DNA of 64,000 nucleotides, taken from the NCBI RefSeq assembly GCF_019320115.1, contig NC_089583.1:76503239-76567238 (forward strand), written 5' to 3'. The notes under the pieces were generated by a model. It made no database searches. It had not been told where the DNA came from and saw only the letters and a list, made by a program, of their open reading frames with translations. The translations under genes were made by a program, and so were the position numbers. Below, one piece after another: positions 11,250-23,322 of this stretch (the first letter of the stretch is position 1; every line of letters starts with the position of its first letter). The stretch comes from Miscanthus floridulus. Its lineage: Eukaryota > Streptophyta > Magnoliopsida > Poales > Poaceae.

Positions 11250-12125
11250 AAGTGATGTAGACAAGGCCCGATCTTCCGATAGGTACAATAGTGTCGATTG
11301 GTGGAGACTCTACGTTCATGATCTAGGCTTCGAACCAAGATTGATTCGGTCCCTCACAACCGTTACACCACTGCTCCATTGGTTACAACCATGCGAACAC
11401 GATTGACCTTGCCGAGAAGGCTTTCCTGTAAGCGAATCGAGAACACAAGCAAGAACAGGATGAACACAATCTAAAATTGCAAATAAATATGAGGCTTATG
11501 ATAATGAGAAGGAGTTCAGGTCTTTATTTGAAAGGACTAATTGCCATAGGCGAACAAGATCAAGAACCAAGGCCCTGGTTCACGGCAAGCGGCCTTGGCG
11601 GCATAGTTGCAGCAAAACGACGTCTGTTTCATGAGAAAATCAAGAACTAAACAAAACCCAAAACCCTAACGAGAGTGACAGCGGTATAATATAGAGTCTT
11701 GGGCATCACCCCCTAGATGTGCCCCTAATGGGCCCAAACATGATACACGGTCTAATGGACCAAAAGACGGTGTCATAGCACCCTGGTAGATTCTAAATGC
11801 TGACTTGTTTCGATGATTCCCATTGATTACAAAGGGATTTTGACGTGAGACCACTTGTATTGGCTTCCTTATCTAATTAGCTTTCCATCCATATGTGGAT
11901 CGTCAAAAACGGAGCCCAGACATGCTTGTGTGACCAGTTTTATGACAGACTGGTCCTAGGACCCAAGATGGGCTCCAACTTCAGTTGGCCTGGGCCTCCA
12001 CCATGAGAAAGATGAATTGGACATCCATCTTGGACCTCCTCCTCTCCTTGGCTTGTATGTGATGGAGTGATGTCCTCATCAGAAAGCCTCAAAGCATCAC
12101 TAATGTCGGCCCTAGTCCTCGTCAC
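11250..12125. other. Unrelated segment between RT and RNase H
   Basis: The pol frame stops making sense just after TEKAQQALES and resumes near 12128 with PLLLYIAANNHIVSTTLVVE. In related gypsy elements those two motifs are only about 20-30 codons apart, so roughly 0.87 kb looks inserted. It has no coding signal on either strand and no inverted ends I can define. It could be a fragment of another element's LTR; the family is not recognised. Confidence 0.5.
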
Positions 12126-12127
12126 TC

Positions 12128-13140
12128 CTGAATGGGGAGAACCCCTCCTCCTCTACATCGCGGCAAACAACCACATTGTGAGCACCACCCTCGTCGTCGA
12201 AAGGGAGGAGCTAGGACCCCCCCTGAAGGTTCAATGACCAGTGTACTTCATTAGTGAGGTACTCACCGATGCCAAGGCTCGATACCCCTAGGTGCAGAAG
12301 CTTCTGTACGCTGTGATGATGGTGACCCAAAAGCTCCTGCACTACTTCACCGACCACGAAGTCATGGTCGTCACCTTGTACCTGCTGCGAGACATCATCT
12401 GAAATGGTGATGCCACAGGATGAATCTCTAAGTGGGCTCTCGAGCTCATGGGTCATGACATCATGTATGTCCCTCGCACCACTATCAAGTCTCAGGCTCT
12501 CACCGACTTCATCGCTAAATGGACGGAAGTCCAGCTCTCAACCCCAGACGTCACCCATGAGTACTGGACAATGTACTTCGATGGGTCGGTTATGGCACCC
12601 GGCTCAGGGACTGGAGTGGTTCTAATCTCCCTAGATGGGAGCAGGCTCTGCTACATGATCCATCTCCATTTTTTAGCCTCAAACAATGCCACGAGTATGA
12701 GGCCCTCATCAATGGACTGCGCATCGCCATCGAGCTCAACGCTACGCGGTTGTACGTCCGAGTTGTGACTTAGAGTTGGTCATCGACCAAGTCATGAAGG
12801 AGTCCTCCTACAAGAGCCCTTTCATGGCAGCATACTGCTAGGAGGTGTGCAAGCTCGAGGACAAGTTCTGAGGGATCAAATTGCATCATGTCCCCTGAAA
12901 GGACAATGATGCCGCCGATTTCCTCGCAAAATTGGCTGCTAGGCGGGTTCCATCTCCAAATGGGGTCTTCATCAACGATCTCCATGAGCTGACTACCCGC
13001 GTTCTAGAGGATCCAATCCAGACACACTTCGACACCAATCTGGCACTCGAGGGCTCCAACCTCCCAACGTGCCCTGACCCCAACCAAGTGCTCAGGGCCT
13101 CCAACCTTGGTGCCTCCATGACAACGTCGCCCACATGACG
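12128..13140 (+). pseudogene. gypsy RNase H, broken
   Basis: The readable motifs are YFISEVLTDAKARYP-like sequence near 12240-12290, then WALELMGHDIMYVPRTTIKS and TMYFDGSVMAPGSGTGVVLI (12448-12650), where YFDGS carries the first catalytic Asp of RNase H. Later, VPSPNGVFINDLHELTTR lies near 12950-13000. Several shifts separate them. RNase H removes the RNA strand during reverse transcription. Confidence 0.82.
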
Positions 13141-13559
13141 TCGCCATGGTGGCACTCGATCAGGCTGACTAGAGAGCACCACTACTCACCTACCTCCTTG
13201 AGGAGGTTCTCCTAATGGAAAGGACTCAAGCGCGATGAATCACTCGATGCGTCAAGATGTTCGTCGCCATCAGTGATGAACTTTACAAGTGAAGTCTATC
13301 GGGAGTACTCATGAAGTGCATTTCGACCGACCAAGGGAAACTGCTCCTCCTCGAGGTCCATGCTAGAATTTGTGAACATCATGTGGCCCCGAGGTTGCTA
13401 GTCAGGAAAGCCTTTCGCCAAGGCTTTTACTAGCCCACTGCGTTGCGACATGCAGAAGAGGTTGTCCATAGGTGTGAAGGATGCTAGTTCTATGCTTGGC
13501 AAACTCATCTACCGATACAGGAGCTTGAGACCATCCCCATCACCTAGCCATTCATGGTC

Positions 13560-14405
13560 TAGGGCCTCGACATGGTTGGACCCCTCAAAAAGGCCCTGGG
13601 TGGCTTCACTCACCTACTCGTAGCGGTGGACAAATTCACCAAGTGGATAGAGGCGAAGCCCATCACCAATATCTGCTTGGAAGAGGCGGTCAAGTTTTTC
13701 CTCAACACCATCTATCAATTTGGTGTTCCAAACTATATCATCACTGACCATAGAATAAACTTCACCGGAAAGAAGTTCCTAGACTTCTATGATGGATACA
13801 GCATCAGGATCGATTGGGCCTCGATCGAGCACCCACGTACCAACGGTCAGGTCGAGCGGGCCAATGGCATGGTCCTCCAAGGACTCAAGCCCTGCATCTT
13901 TGACCGACTCAAGAAATATGCCGGTGATGGGTTGTAGAGGTTCTAGCAATCCTCTAGAGCCTAAGAATGATGCCAAACCGGTCCATAGGGTTCACCCCTT
14001 TCTTCCTCTCATACGAAGCCGAAGCAGTGTTGCCCTTCGACCTCGATCACGGTGCCCTAAGAGTAAAGGCCTTCGACCAAGACCGAGCCACGGAGGCTCA
14101 GTAGGATGTGGTCAACCTACTCAAGGAGGCTTGTGAGATGACAATCATCCACTCTGCTCGTTACTAGCAAACTCTCTATAGGTACCATGAAAGAAAAATC
14201 AGGGGGAGGATCCTCGAGGTCGGTGACCATGTACTCCAAAGGACCCAGTCAACCAAAGAGAAACATAAACTCTCTCCACCATGGGAAGGATCCTACACGG
14301 TGACCGAGGTGATTCGGCTAGGCACCTATCGGCTGAAGGACGACAACGACAACGTTCTCACCAACACATGGAACATCAAACAGTTATGTCGTTTCTTCCC
14401 TTAAA
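13560..14405 (+). pseudogene. gypsy integrase, broken
   Basis: 13572-13937 is open and gives the DDE core: KALGGFTHLLVAVDKFTKWI (first Asp), YQFGVPNYIITDHRINFTGK (second Asp) and HPRTNGQVERANG (third acid, Glu). The C-terminal part follows in another frame at about 14190-14404, with RILEVGDHVLQRTQ and YRLKDDNDNVLTNTWNIKQL before a TAA. A zinc-binding HHCC region upstream (13380-13480) is only faintly visible. Usual function is insertion of the cDNA into host DNA. Confidence 0.88.
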
Positions 14406-15541
14406 ACTCGGTCTTACCGTTTTCTTTCCATTCAACGTTTGCTCCTACAGCACCCCAGCCCAAGCACTCTCAGCCTGGGTCGCTTGGGGGCTCCATAGGG
14501 GTGCGATACCACCCTCCTCTTTTACTATCATATAGTAATACTTTTCACCCAAATGAAAGGGCGTCGCCTAAACGAAAGGGCATTCTGTTTCTTTGATTAC
14601 CCTACCTAACTTGCGTTTTAACCTCCCAACCGATCACATCCTACCATGACCTATGGTTATGAGTAGCTGAGCCTCATGGGCCATGCCCAGGTTCTTAAGG
14701 TTGCAGCCTATGGGTCAACGGGCAAGTGCAAAAAAGAAAGTACAAAAAACAAAGCTACGCTAGGGTAAAAACAAGGGCAGATGGGACAAGCTTCCCCTCA
14801 TGAGTGATTTCATCACTCAATGAACTTAGAATATTCACGAATGTAAAGCTATTCACACGAGGGCTCCCCCACAAACTCATCTCTTACATGAACTAACTAT
14901 TTATACTCTAAACTCTATTATGGCCTCTCGGTGACATCGGCTGACGGTGCGGTCGACAACGATGAAGGTAGCTCGCTTCTGGTTGGGACGACATTCGGCT
15001 CTGTTGGGGGTGGGACAATGCTCGCCTCTGACCCGATCTCCACTCCCTCCACAGGCTAGACGACATCTTCTCGGCGCACGTCTTTAGCCATGGACAAACG
15101 GCGAGCCTCCATCACCCACTACACGGTGACCTGCTCGACAACCATCTGTGCATGTGGCACCAAACTCTCCCCTAGCCCATGGATTTCATTTGCGCTCCAC
15201 CTGTCGGCATATCCTCTATAGATGGCCACGATGTCCAAATTGGGGTGATGGGTCACCACAGAGGTTAGCACCCCCTGTCATTCCGTAGAACATGCCGTCA
15301 GAGATGAGCACCCGAACTTCATTCGGGACCTTCACCAGCTGGACAATGAGTGTACTGGTGCTTGGTCCTGACCCAAACACCTCAGAGATGACCACCTGTG
15401 CGATGTTGCAAATCTGGTCGAGCTCCCCCTCAAGAGTGAGTCGCTCCTCAAGGGACTAGGATAGCGCCTCTACACCCCAACCGACCACTGCTTTGATCAT
15501 CTCTAGCTCTTGCTCTAGAGAATCGATCTTTCCACCTAGTT
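14406..15541. other. Non-coding stretch between integrase and antisense ORF
   Basis: About 1.1 kb of gypsy internal DNA with no defensible ORF on the plus strand. Minus-strand reading may continue the 3' end of the antisense ORF but is full of stops. Confidence 0.45.
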
Positions 15542-18500
15542 CTAGAAAAAGACAACAAATTTAGAAGCAAAGGAAAGGAAAAATCGAGGCATCAATTGAG
15601 GGTAGAATAGATACATACCAAGGTGGGCGCTTTCGAGAATGGAGAGCCCTTCCTCTTGCCGGGTCACCATCTCGAGCAATCGAGCGTTCGACTCCTCTAC
15701 CTCGAGCATATGCCCCCAGAGCGCAACCACTTCTTGTTCGGCATCCAACCGGGCCTTTTGCTTCACCTCTATAGCCTCTAATGACTTTTGAAGCGCCACC
15801 TTGGTCTCTGCCAAGTGGACCTTCACCGCATCAAGTTCCTGCTTGGCAGGAGTCACTTGCTCAACCACATGTAGCTCTACCACCCGTGCTGTCATGCCTC
15901 GGTCACCCAGTCTTAGGACTCACGGTGGGCGGACTCTAGCTGGTGCCTGAGCTCATTGACCCGCCGCGATGCCATTGTTTTCTACTCCATTTGACCATGC
16001 TCCTCCTAAAGAAATCAAGACTTATGGATCGACATCATCTCTAGATCCTATGAGACAAGAAGTAGGCATGCTGAGACAACCATTAAAAGGCCAAGGAGTC
16101 AAGGACAATACCAAAAACACAGAGAACTTACCTCTACAATGAATGGTAGGTCGACTATCATGGCCTGATGGATGAGCTCAACCCTCTCCAAGGCCTCCTT
16201 GAGCCTCACCTTGGTAAGGGCAAGATCGAACTCCATCGATAGTCCTCTCTCCCCGAGTAGGAGCTAGAGCTTCACCTCCTCCTCATCACGAAGGATGAAC
16301 TAGGTCTTTCTCAGCTCATCGAGGCAAGGCCACACCAGCTCGCGGGTCGCCCCCGACCTGCTAGAAGATCTAGCCATCGTAGTATCATGCGATGACCGGA
16401 TAATCACCACCTCCCGAGATGGCGGGATGGCTGGTGGCTCTACCCTGGTATCTTCCTCACCAGAGAAGGGGATGTCCACCACTAGGACTCCACAACTCAC
16501 CAATGGATGCACTACCTCTGGCCTGGCCATGGTTCCTCTCGACCCCTCTAGCTCTGACTAGGCAGGCGAACCGTGTGCTCCTCCGCCGAGCGAGGCAGGG
16601 AGCCTGATTTCCCTCCTCTCCTCCTCAACTATTGAGGGAGGGACCACAAGAGTCACCTCTGACCCGACCTCCACCGTCACCATGGGGATCGCCGCCATCA
16701 CAACCACCGTCGCTGCTGCCATTCTCGTGATCGGTCGGGAAGATGCAACCCCTAGTAGGGAAGGTCATGCCGCCACCAACCTACTTCCACCGCCGCTCAT
16801 TGCGACCTGTTGTAGGCTAGGTCTCCACTCTTCTTGCACGGGAGGTGGGGAGATTCCTAGCCCTGCTAGCCCTTGGCTGTTGTTAAACAAGCACAAGTTA
16901 GTTACACTCAAAAACTCAACTATGAGAACAAAAAGGAGCATGAATGCCTACCTAGATGAAAGCAGCAGAGCCCTAAAGCCTCGACCGGCTGACAATGAGC
17001 TAACCGGAAAAGGATCACTCGTGGGTCATGACCCATGCCCCCTCGCATCGATTGAGGGAGGGGCCGACCCGGCCGATCCCCGATCGGCCTACGAATGGCC
17101 ATGATCGCCAGCTCATGGCGAAACCATGGGAGCAACTAGCAGGGCATCCCCCCATTGGGGGTCGTGCACATGCACTGACCCCAAAGATGTAGGGGAACAA
17201 TCACATCCCCCCGACCGACCGACGTGCTCTACCAAACTCAGAGCAGGCGGACATGAAGCCGATGATGCCTCCGAAGGGCACGACGACCGTGCTCGCTTTG
17301 CCTCTCGTTCGAAGGCAGTGTCTTTGCTCATAGTGTGCTTCCTTGACTCAGGAACGTCACTGTGCATCTCCACATCATGCCCATCGCCAACGAACACAGC
17401 CGTGGGCTCACGGTGCTCCACAGAGGTCACAACAGCGCCCCTGACTCCTTTGTCCTCCGAGACACTTGTGTCATCATCAATCTCCATGGGCTCCTCCGAC
17501 TCAAGCTCCGCCTCCACATCACTCTGGCTCTCGCCCCCCCTCGGACTCGCTGGTTGATCTCCTTCTCCTTATCAAACCTCCTCTAGGCCTTTTTGGCTTT
17601 CTTGTTCTTCTTGGCAAGCGTCGTCTCCTTCTAGGCAGCTTGCCAAGCCACACCTTCTGGCCCTCTTAGAAGATGCGGTCAGGATTTATAGCCCATGAGT
17701 CCCTTCAAAATGGGCAACTCGGAATCAATTAAAACATCAAAACAAGAAGGAAAAGGTCATAAAAAGGGGGGCATACCAAATTGGATAGCTTTGCGGCATG
17801 AAGGGGACCGAGCATCCCTTCGAGGGAGTCTTTATCCCTCAACTACAACACCCAATAGAGACAACTTTAGACTTCATCCTTTGGCAACTCCTCCGGCGAT
17901 GTGTGTTCAAGATCCATCGGGTTAGAGTATTCCCACATCGGCCACGTTCTTTCTGCCAATAGGGCGACCCGACAGTGGAAGAAGGTATGTAAGATCCACA
18001 ACCCATCGAGGCCATGCTGCATAAACCTCCGAAGCTCCATCTCGATAACCTCCAACTTGTTCTGTCGACCGGCGGGACCCATGACCAGCTTTCCCTCCTC
18101 TACGGCCTTTTTCCGGTGAACGTCGGGAATGGCGCTTCCGCTGGGTTCCTTATGTAGAACCACTCATTGTTCCAGCCCCGGTTGGAGTCACAAGGGAGTA
18201 CGCAGGGTAGGGGACCGATGGCTTTGGCTTCTTCTGCAAGGCAAATTCCCAACCGGCACGATTCTAGGCGGCTTCCCCTTGGATAGGGCTTGCCCATTGA
18301 AGATCCACTGAAAGAGATCCACATGCGGCTCCATTCCGAGGAAGGCCTCATAGATGGTGATGAAGTCGGCAATGTGTAGTACCCTAGTCGAGTTTTGGTG
18401 CTGCAGCTCTAGGCCCCACTCATTGAGGAGCCTGCGCAGGAACCAGTGTGCGGGAAACCTGAGCCCATGCTCGTGGAAGGCGAGGAAGGAGACGGCCTCA

Positions 18501-18640
18501 TTGGCTCGGGGTTGTGGAACAACTTCTCTCGACATAGGAGCCCTCCAATGCACCACCTCCTTTGATGGGAGGAGCCCCTTCTTGGCGAAGGCGGCGAGCA
18601 CCTTCTCATCCACGTTGGAAGGCCTCCAGTTCGACATCAC
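15542..18640 (-). pseudogene. Antisense ORF of Tat-like gypsy element (PF04195-type protein)
   Basis: Read on the minus strand from 18640, the N-terminal part contains EVVHWRAPMSREVVPQPRAN, FLAFHEHGLRFPAHWFLRRL and LHIADFITIYEAFLGMEPHV, the domain annotated as putative gypsy type transposon in plant proteins. It continues after a frame change as WNNEWFYIRNPAEAPFP, then LVMGPAGRQNKLEV and LLAERTWPMWEYSNPMD (18163 to 17867). A long acidic, low-complexity region follows (17517 to 17113), then a coiled-coil segment rich in E, A and L (15895 to 15542, e.g. AKQELDAVKVHLAETKVALQ). The function of this lineage-specific protein is not known. The frame is broken and could include introns. Confidence 0.7.
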
Positions 18641-18959
18641 GCCTCAGATTTATGAATGAATCTATGAGTTCTTCTCTCCCTCACTCTACCCTGCTCTCTC
18701 CTAGAAACCACTATGGCACATGAATAGACTTGGTGAAAAGGAGGAAGGAGGAATGACAGCGGTTGAAGGAAGGCAAAAGAACTAGAGGAAAATCCTCTCC
18801 CTTCCCCCTATTTAATGTGGAAAGGCGTGTGGCTGGATGTGGCCCTGGCTGATGGGACGCGCCCTACCTGACGAAACATCGCCTGGTTAGCAGGACATGG
18901 CCTGGCCAGGGCCCACCACTACCACAACCTGGGCGTAGGAAATAAGGCACAACCGCACA

Positions 18960-19760
18960 CAAATGATCCTTTGCCTTCCCAGGCAGTGTTTGGAAGGGCC
19001 CACCAATGGGTCACCCGAGTTGATCGGATGCTTGGGCAGCTATGAGAGACAGGTTAGGAGCAGCGGGATGCCTCATGTAGGTTATGTTGACCCCGTCATG
19101 AATGATGGACATGGATCCCATTCGGACATATCTGATAGGAGCACCCTAGACCCATTACTCAAGCCATCGAGGTAACCTTACCAAACTCCTTTTTTGTTTT
19201 CTAGTGCATAATCATTCATTCATCCATTCTCATGCATGCATTTATACATTCATCCATATATTCATCCCATACATCTAGGTATTGCATATGCAGTTGTTGC
19301 ATCAGAACGCTTTGTGTTGCGTCAGAAAGCGGTAGTCGCCTCATTCGATATAAGCGACAACCGATTGAGGTTCAAAGGCCGACCCGCAAAGGGCTCGAGG
19401 CCACCTTGCGTCAAATAGGGACAGGGGAGAAAACACAGATGAGCCCTAATAGCCCTCGCCCGATCCACTCATAAGCAGACAGGGTCATCTCGACCTTCTT
19501 GTTTAATCTTGACCTCGAGCCATGCCCATATAATCTCCATCGAGGGGAGGCCAGCGGGCCACTTGAGTTAATCTTCGGAATGGCTCATGCATCTACCGGG
19601 AGGCGGGTTAAGGAGCAGTGGAATATCACATGAGGGCTATGCCGACCCTGTTACGAATGATGAACCCAGATTCCACTCGGATGTACCCATTATTAAGCTC
19701 ACCGAGCACGTCACTCGAGCCATCGAGGCAAGCGACGTTAGCTCAACCCCTTCGGTTGTG
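18960..19760. repeat. Diverged direct duplication upstream of the 3' LTR
   Basis: Two stretches about 575 bp apart (around 19040-19175 and 19600-19735) share a scaffold: a gagcag..g.gg.at start, tatg..gaccc.gt..cgaatgatg, attc.a.tcggac/gat and ctc.agccatcgaggcaa/taa. They are diverged copies of one unit in the untranslated 3' region of the gypsy element. Confidence 0.55.
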
Positions 19761-19794
19761 GAAACCATAGATGAGGTAACGCACGAAACTAGAC

Positions 19795-20006
19795 CGACCC
19801 CTCGGCCACGCCTGACACTTGGGTTGGCGCTTCATCTCGCTCGACCCCTCGGCCATGCCTGACACTTGGGTTGGCGCTCCATCTTGCCCGACCCCTCGGC
19901 CACGCACGACACTTGGGTTGGCGCACGATGCTTGGGTTGGTGCCTCATCTCGCCCGACCCCTCGGCCACGCACGACACTTTGGGTTTGCGCTCTGTCTCA
20001 TCCGAC
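19795..20006. repeat. 47-bp tandem repeat before the 3' LTR
   Basis: The unit starts CGACCCCTCGGCCACGC and continues with GACACTTGGGTTGGCGC. Copies begin at 19795, 19842, 19889 and 19955; the first steps are exactly 47 bp, and the third unit carries an extra partial copy of the ACTTGGGTTGG segment. The last copy runs into unique sequence by about 20006. Confidence 0.85.
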
Positions 20007-20086
20007 AGTGACCCATGATCTTACACCCATCGGGTGCGCTCGTGAAATGAGTGTAAACAACCCCTTCATGACTTCACAGAAGTCCT

Positions 20087-20105
20087 AAAAGGGCTTAGGG
20101 GCTCT
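20087..20105 (+). other. Polypurine tract of gypsy element
   Basis: AAAAGGGCTTAGGGGCTCT directly precedes the 3' LTR, the place for plus-strand priming. Pyrimidine interruptions suggest decay. Confidence 0.5.
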
Positions 20106-21164
20106 AGTCAGGTTTATAAACCCAAGGTCCCCAATGGACCCACTTTCCTGCAAAAACTCGGCCCAGTAGACGGCGTAGCGACAATGTGCGCCTCCTGGGC
20201 CAGCCTAGATACATAATGATAGGCTGGGAGAATGATTCAGTCCCTGGCCGAAAGGCCTAGACAAGGTGGGGACACCGTCTGACTCCAACCTCCTTTTTCG
20301 ACCAAAGATATGCCGGACCTCTGCTCACGGTTCTTCTCTGACCGACATGGTCGAGGCCAACTGGGAACGACCGACTGGAGACGCTCGCTCGGTGAGAGCT
20401 CAGGGATCAGGCAGAGCAGATAAGGTAAGGCGCTCAAGTCAAACCGCAATACTGAGGACCATACCCTGCTATACTCTATGCACCTGCAGGATGGTGCCAC
20501 CAGTCTATGCCAGATGGGCACTATGCAACCTGCTAGGTGTGTCAGAACATAAATAGTATTGTAGACGACAATATTTGCCATACCAGGCAAACACGATAGA
20601 GCCTACCACAAGCATCTAGACATAAGTAGTATTGTGGGCGCCGACGACCGTCTCGTACCCGACAACATGGGTAATAGGTAGTACACGTATATATTCTCTC
20701 TCTTTCTCTGACTTGTAAGGCCACCCCCTTCGACTATAAAAGGGGATGAGCTCTCTCCTAAAAAGCTCTCTAGCTCTCTTGCTCTCAAAAAAGAGAAGTT
20801 AGACGATTCGAGCACTCGAGGACCTGAGAACTCGAATAGCTCAATAGCTCTAGAACTCTAAAGCTACACAGAGCATATGCTCTAATACTTAGCGCACGTT
20901 AGAGCTGTCGTCACTCTCGGCCCTTCGGTTCAGAGTTCGACCGGGCCTTTAACACCCCCTTCTTATTCCTACTTGTTTGTAACCCCCATAACAAACTTCG
21001 AACACCTGGGCTTAGGAATAAAGTCACCGACCGACTGAAACTGGACGTAGGGCACATTGCCTGAACCAGTATAAATCCTATGTCATTGAGTGCTAGGCCA
21101 CATCCGATCACAACGCACGACAAAACTATAAATATTTACTTGTTGTTCACTTTTCGCACCGACA
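20106..21164 (+). repeat. 3' LTR of the Tat-like gypsy element
   Basis: Aligns along its whole length with 6068-7126 and has the same length, ending GCACCGACA followed by the target duplication GTACC. The first base is A where the 5' LTR has T. Many differences are C/T or G/A, giving a visibly AT-richer copy. Confidence 0.92.
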
Positions 21165-21169
21165 GTACC

Positions 21170-22324
21170 ACTTGCCGAACACCGACCAAAGTTGAGGTTT
21201 ACTGACATGTAGGACAACAGTCCGCCCACTACAGTGAACCGACGTGCATTCTCGCATCAAGATACGATGACAACGACCAAAGTCAAGGTCGACGAACACA
21301 CGAGCCAACTCTCTTGTCACTGCGGCTGGTCGACGCGGATTATAGCATTTGGATTCGATGACAATGAAGGCAAGGATGTGCAATATAGGCCTCTATGTTG
21401 GCTCGGAGGCTCAGACCCAAAGGCTTGAACCTTAGGGGCAATAGACACGATTACCTATGCGTCGAGGAAATTAGTGTTTCACCAATGAAATCTTTTTTTT
21501 TGATCCGAGCTCCCTTTTTATAGGGTACGATTACACGTATTTTCTAGTAAAAACGCTCTTTACCTACTATAGAATATACTAGAATATTTCTAGGGCTTTT
21601 ATAGTTGCAGTCACAAGGGCATAAGGGGGCATTCCCCCTTCAAACCACCTTGTCTAATGGGCTCCCTGGCAGCCCCAGTTGGGCCATTGAGCTTCTTGGG
21701 TCATCTTCTTTTAGCTGGGGACGTTGGGCTCTCCTAGAATCATCTTCCTGAAGGCTTCCTGAAATCTTTGTGACAGTAACCTAAAGGTTCTCACCATAGC
21801 CTTCGTGGATGATCCCTCGAGGGCTCCTCCTAAGGCTTCATAGTGCTCCTCGAGACATTGGTCTTTTTCGAGACCTTCGTTGTGGGCCTTCGCGGGTGCT
21901 TCCAAGAGCCTTCATAGTCTTGCATGTTGGAAATTAGCCCTCACAGCGACTAGATGACTGCTAATCTTCATGCATGAAAGTGTCAATTGAATCTACCGAA
22001 ACGAATATACAAGATCATAGACGACACCAGAGACACGTTATTTGTTAACGAGGTTCAGATGAAGCCTACATCTCTAGGGATGACTATAGACGCTCCTCCT
22101 AATACCAGCAACAATGGCCACTCTAGGGTCCCGGCAAAAATGTTGCCGCCCTCCCGCGAACCTGCTGCTGTCATCATGGTTACAGCAACCCTCCTCTCAT
22201 ATTTATGAGGAGGTCAGGTTATAGAGTCCTATTCCAACTTTGCCCTATACTGCCAAATACAACTCAGAGTCCTACCATAACCATGTCACTTGCCGGCATC
22301 ACCATTAATACTTCATGGCCAGGG
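21170..22324. other. Retroelement-like debris without a gene
   Basis: This stretch has short ORFs only. A block near 21480-21650 has the look of an LTR end or leader read on the minus strand, and 22060-22250 includes CCTCTCATATTTATGAGGAGG, a perfect short palindrome. I could not place it in a family. Confidence 0.35.
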
Positions 22325-22720
22325 GGGCAAGGGTACAATATGATGAGAGCAATAATGTGAGTGATAGTGAGAATGGGGAGCCCTCTAAGGAGGGACTCAT
22401 ATAGGTATAGCAAGGGGCCCATTCTCTCGTGAATAAGAAGAGGGAAGAATTGAAGTAGTTGCGCAAAAGGCACAAAGCTCTTGAGCAAATCCTTGATGAG
22501 TATTTGGCTACTCATGAGACTCTAATTGGAACTCATGAGAAATTAAAGGAATGTCACTCCTCATTGCTCAAAGGAAGGAGCTTATTGAAATAGCCAACAT
22601 AGGAGTAACTTGTAATATAACTGATGAATCATTCTATACTTTTTTTTGTTGCTGTGGCCACTAACCCCACTATCACCGCATCTTTTAGACCATGCTTGGC
22701 CCTGATACACGCTAATTCAG
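22325..22720 (+). pseudogene. Copia (SIRE-like) gag fragment
   Basis: With two stops and a shift the plus strand reads SDSENGEPSKEGL, KALEQILDEYLATHETLIGT, HEKLKECHSSLL and then NIGVTCNITDESF. The same coiled-coil plus V/LTCDIID motif occurs in the gag of the intact-order copia element further right (around 52130-52210). It is therefore a 0.4-kb relic of a related element; nothing of its pol or LTRs is recognisable here. Confidence 0.65.
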
Positions 22721-22754
22721 GTTCTTTTCTCGAAGATACACTTCAATTTCCTAA

Positions 22755-23123
22755 GGGCAGTCTCAATGGTGCATTGATAATGGTTTCTATTATCATTAAA
22801 TGACTTGCCACGTAGGCAAAACGCTGACATGGCAACGTAATTAATGAAGAAAGAGAGCAAAAATCATAGAAATGGTTTCTTCCTGAAGAAATCAGGTCTA
22901 CTCTTGACCCAATGCACCAAGAAACCATGAAATCGTCATTGGGGAGAAACCACCAGTTTTTAGGGAGCTCGTGTCACACTCCCATTGGAGGAAGAAGATA
23001 AAGTTGGGAGAGAGAAAGAGAAAATAATTATTACTCATAGAAACCACGGGTTGGAAAGCAGTACTTTTTTAGTGCGGTATCCTATGTTATAGAAACTACT
23101 AGTTTTTTTCATTGGGACTGCTC
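22755..23123. mobile_element. Tourist-like MITE
   Basis: The ends GGGCAGTCTCAATG and CATTGGGACTGCTC are inverted repeats of 14 bp with two differences, and TAA flanks both sides (22752-22754 and 23124-23126). The 3-bp TAA/TTA duplication indicates the PIF/Harbinger group. It has no coding capacity. It shares ends and the internal GAAACCA/GTTTC motifs with the MITE in the CPBP gene intron (37908-38221). Confidence 0.8.
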
Positions 23124-23322
23124 TAAGGTTGCATAGTTTGTTGTCAAAGATAATTCCATTTGTTGGTTTCCAAATAATCCAAATAGATATAGATATAAAT
23201 ATAAATATCATAATAATTTAGAGGCATAAATAAAAAACTATCACATTTTTTTAAAAATAAAATGAAATAAAAATAGAATCTTCAAAAAAAAAAGAAAAAA
23301 AACACACCCATAAGCTCCCGAC

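Larger units (their letters stand above)
6068..21164 (+). mobile_element. Complete Ty3/gypsy retrotransposon, Tat-like lineage
   Basis: Two directly repeated LTRs of 1059 bp each (6068-7126 and 20106-21164) bound the element, and the 5 bp GTACC flank it on both sides (6063-6067 and 21165-21169), a perfect target duplication. The total is 15,097 bp. The internal order gag, protease, reverse transcriptase, RNase H, integrase identifies Ty3/gypsy. About 5.7 kb follow integrase and contain an antisense ORF, the hallmark of grass Tat-lineage elements such as Grande and RIRE2. All coding regions carry stops and shifts, and the LTRs have clearly diverged, so the insertion is old and immobile on its own. 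Confidence 0.93.
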
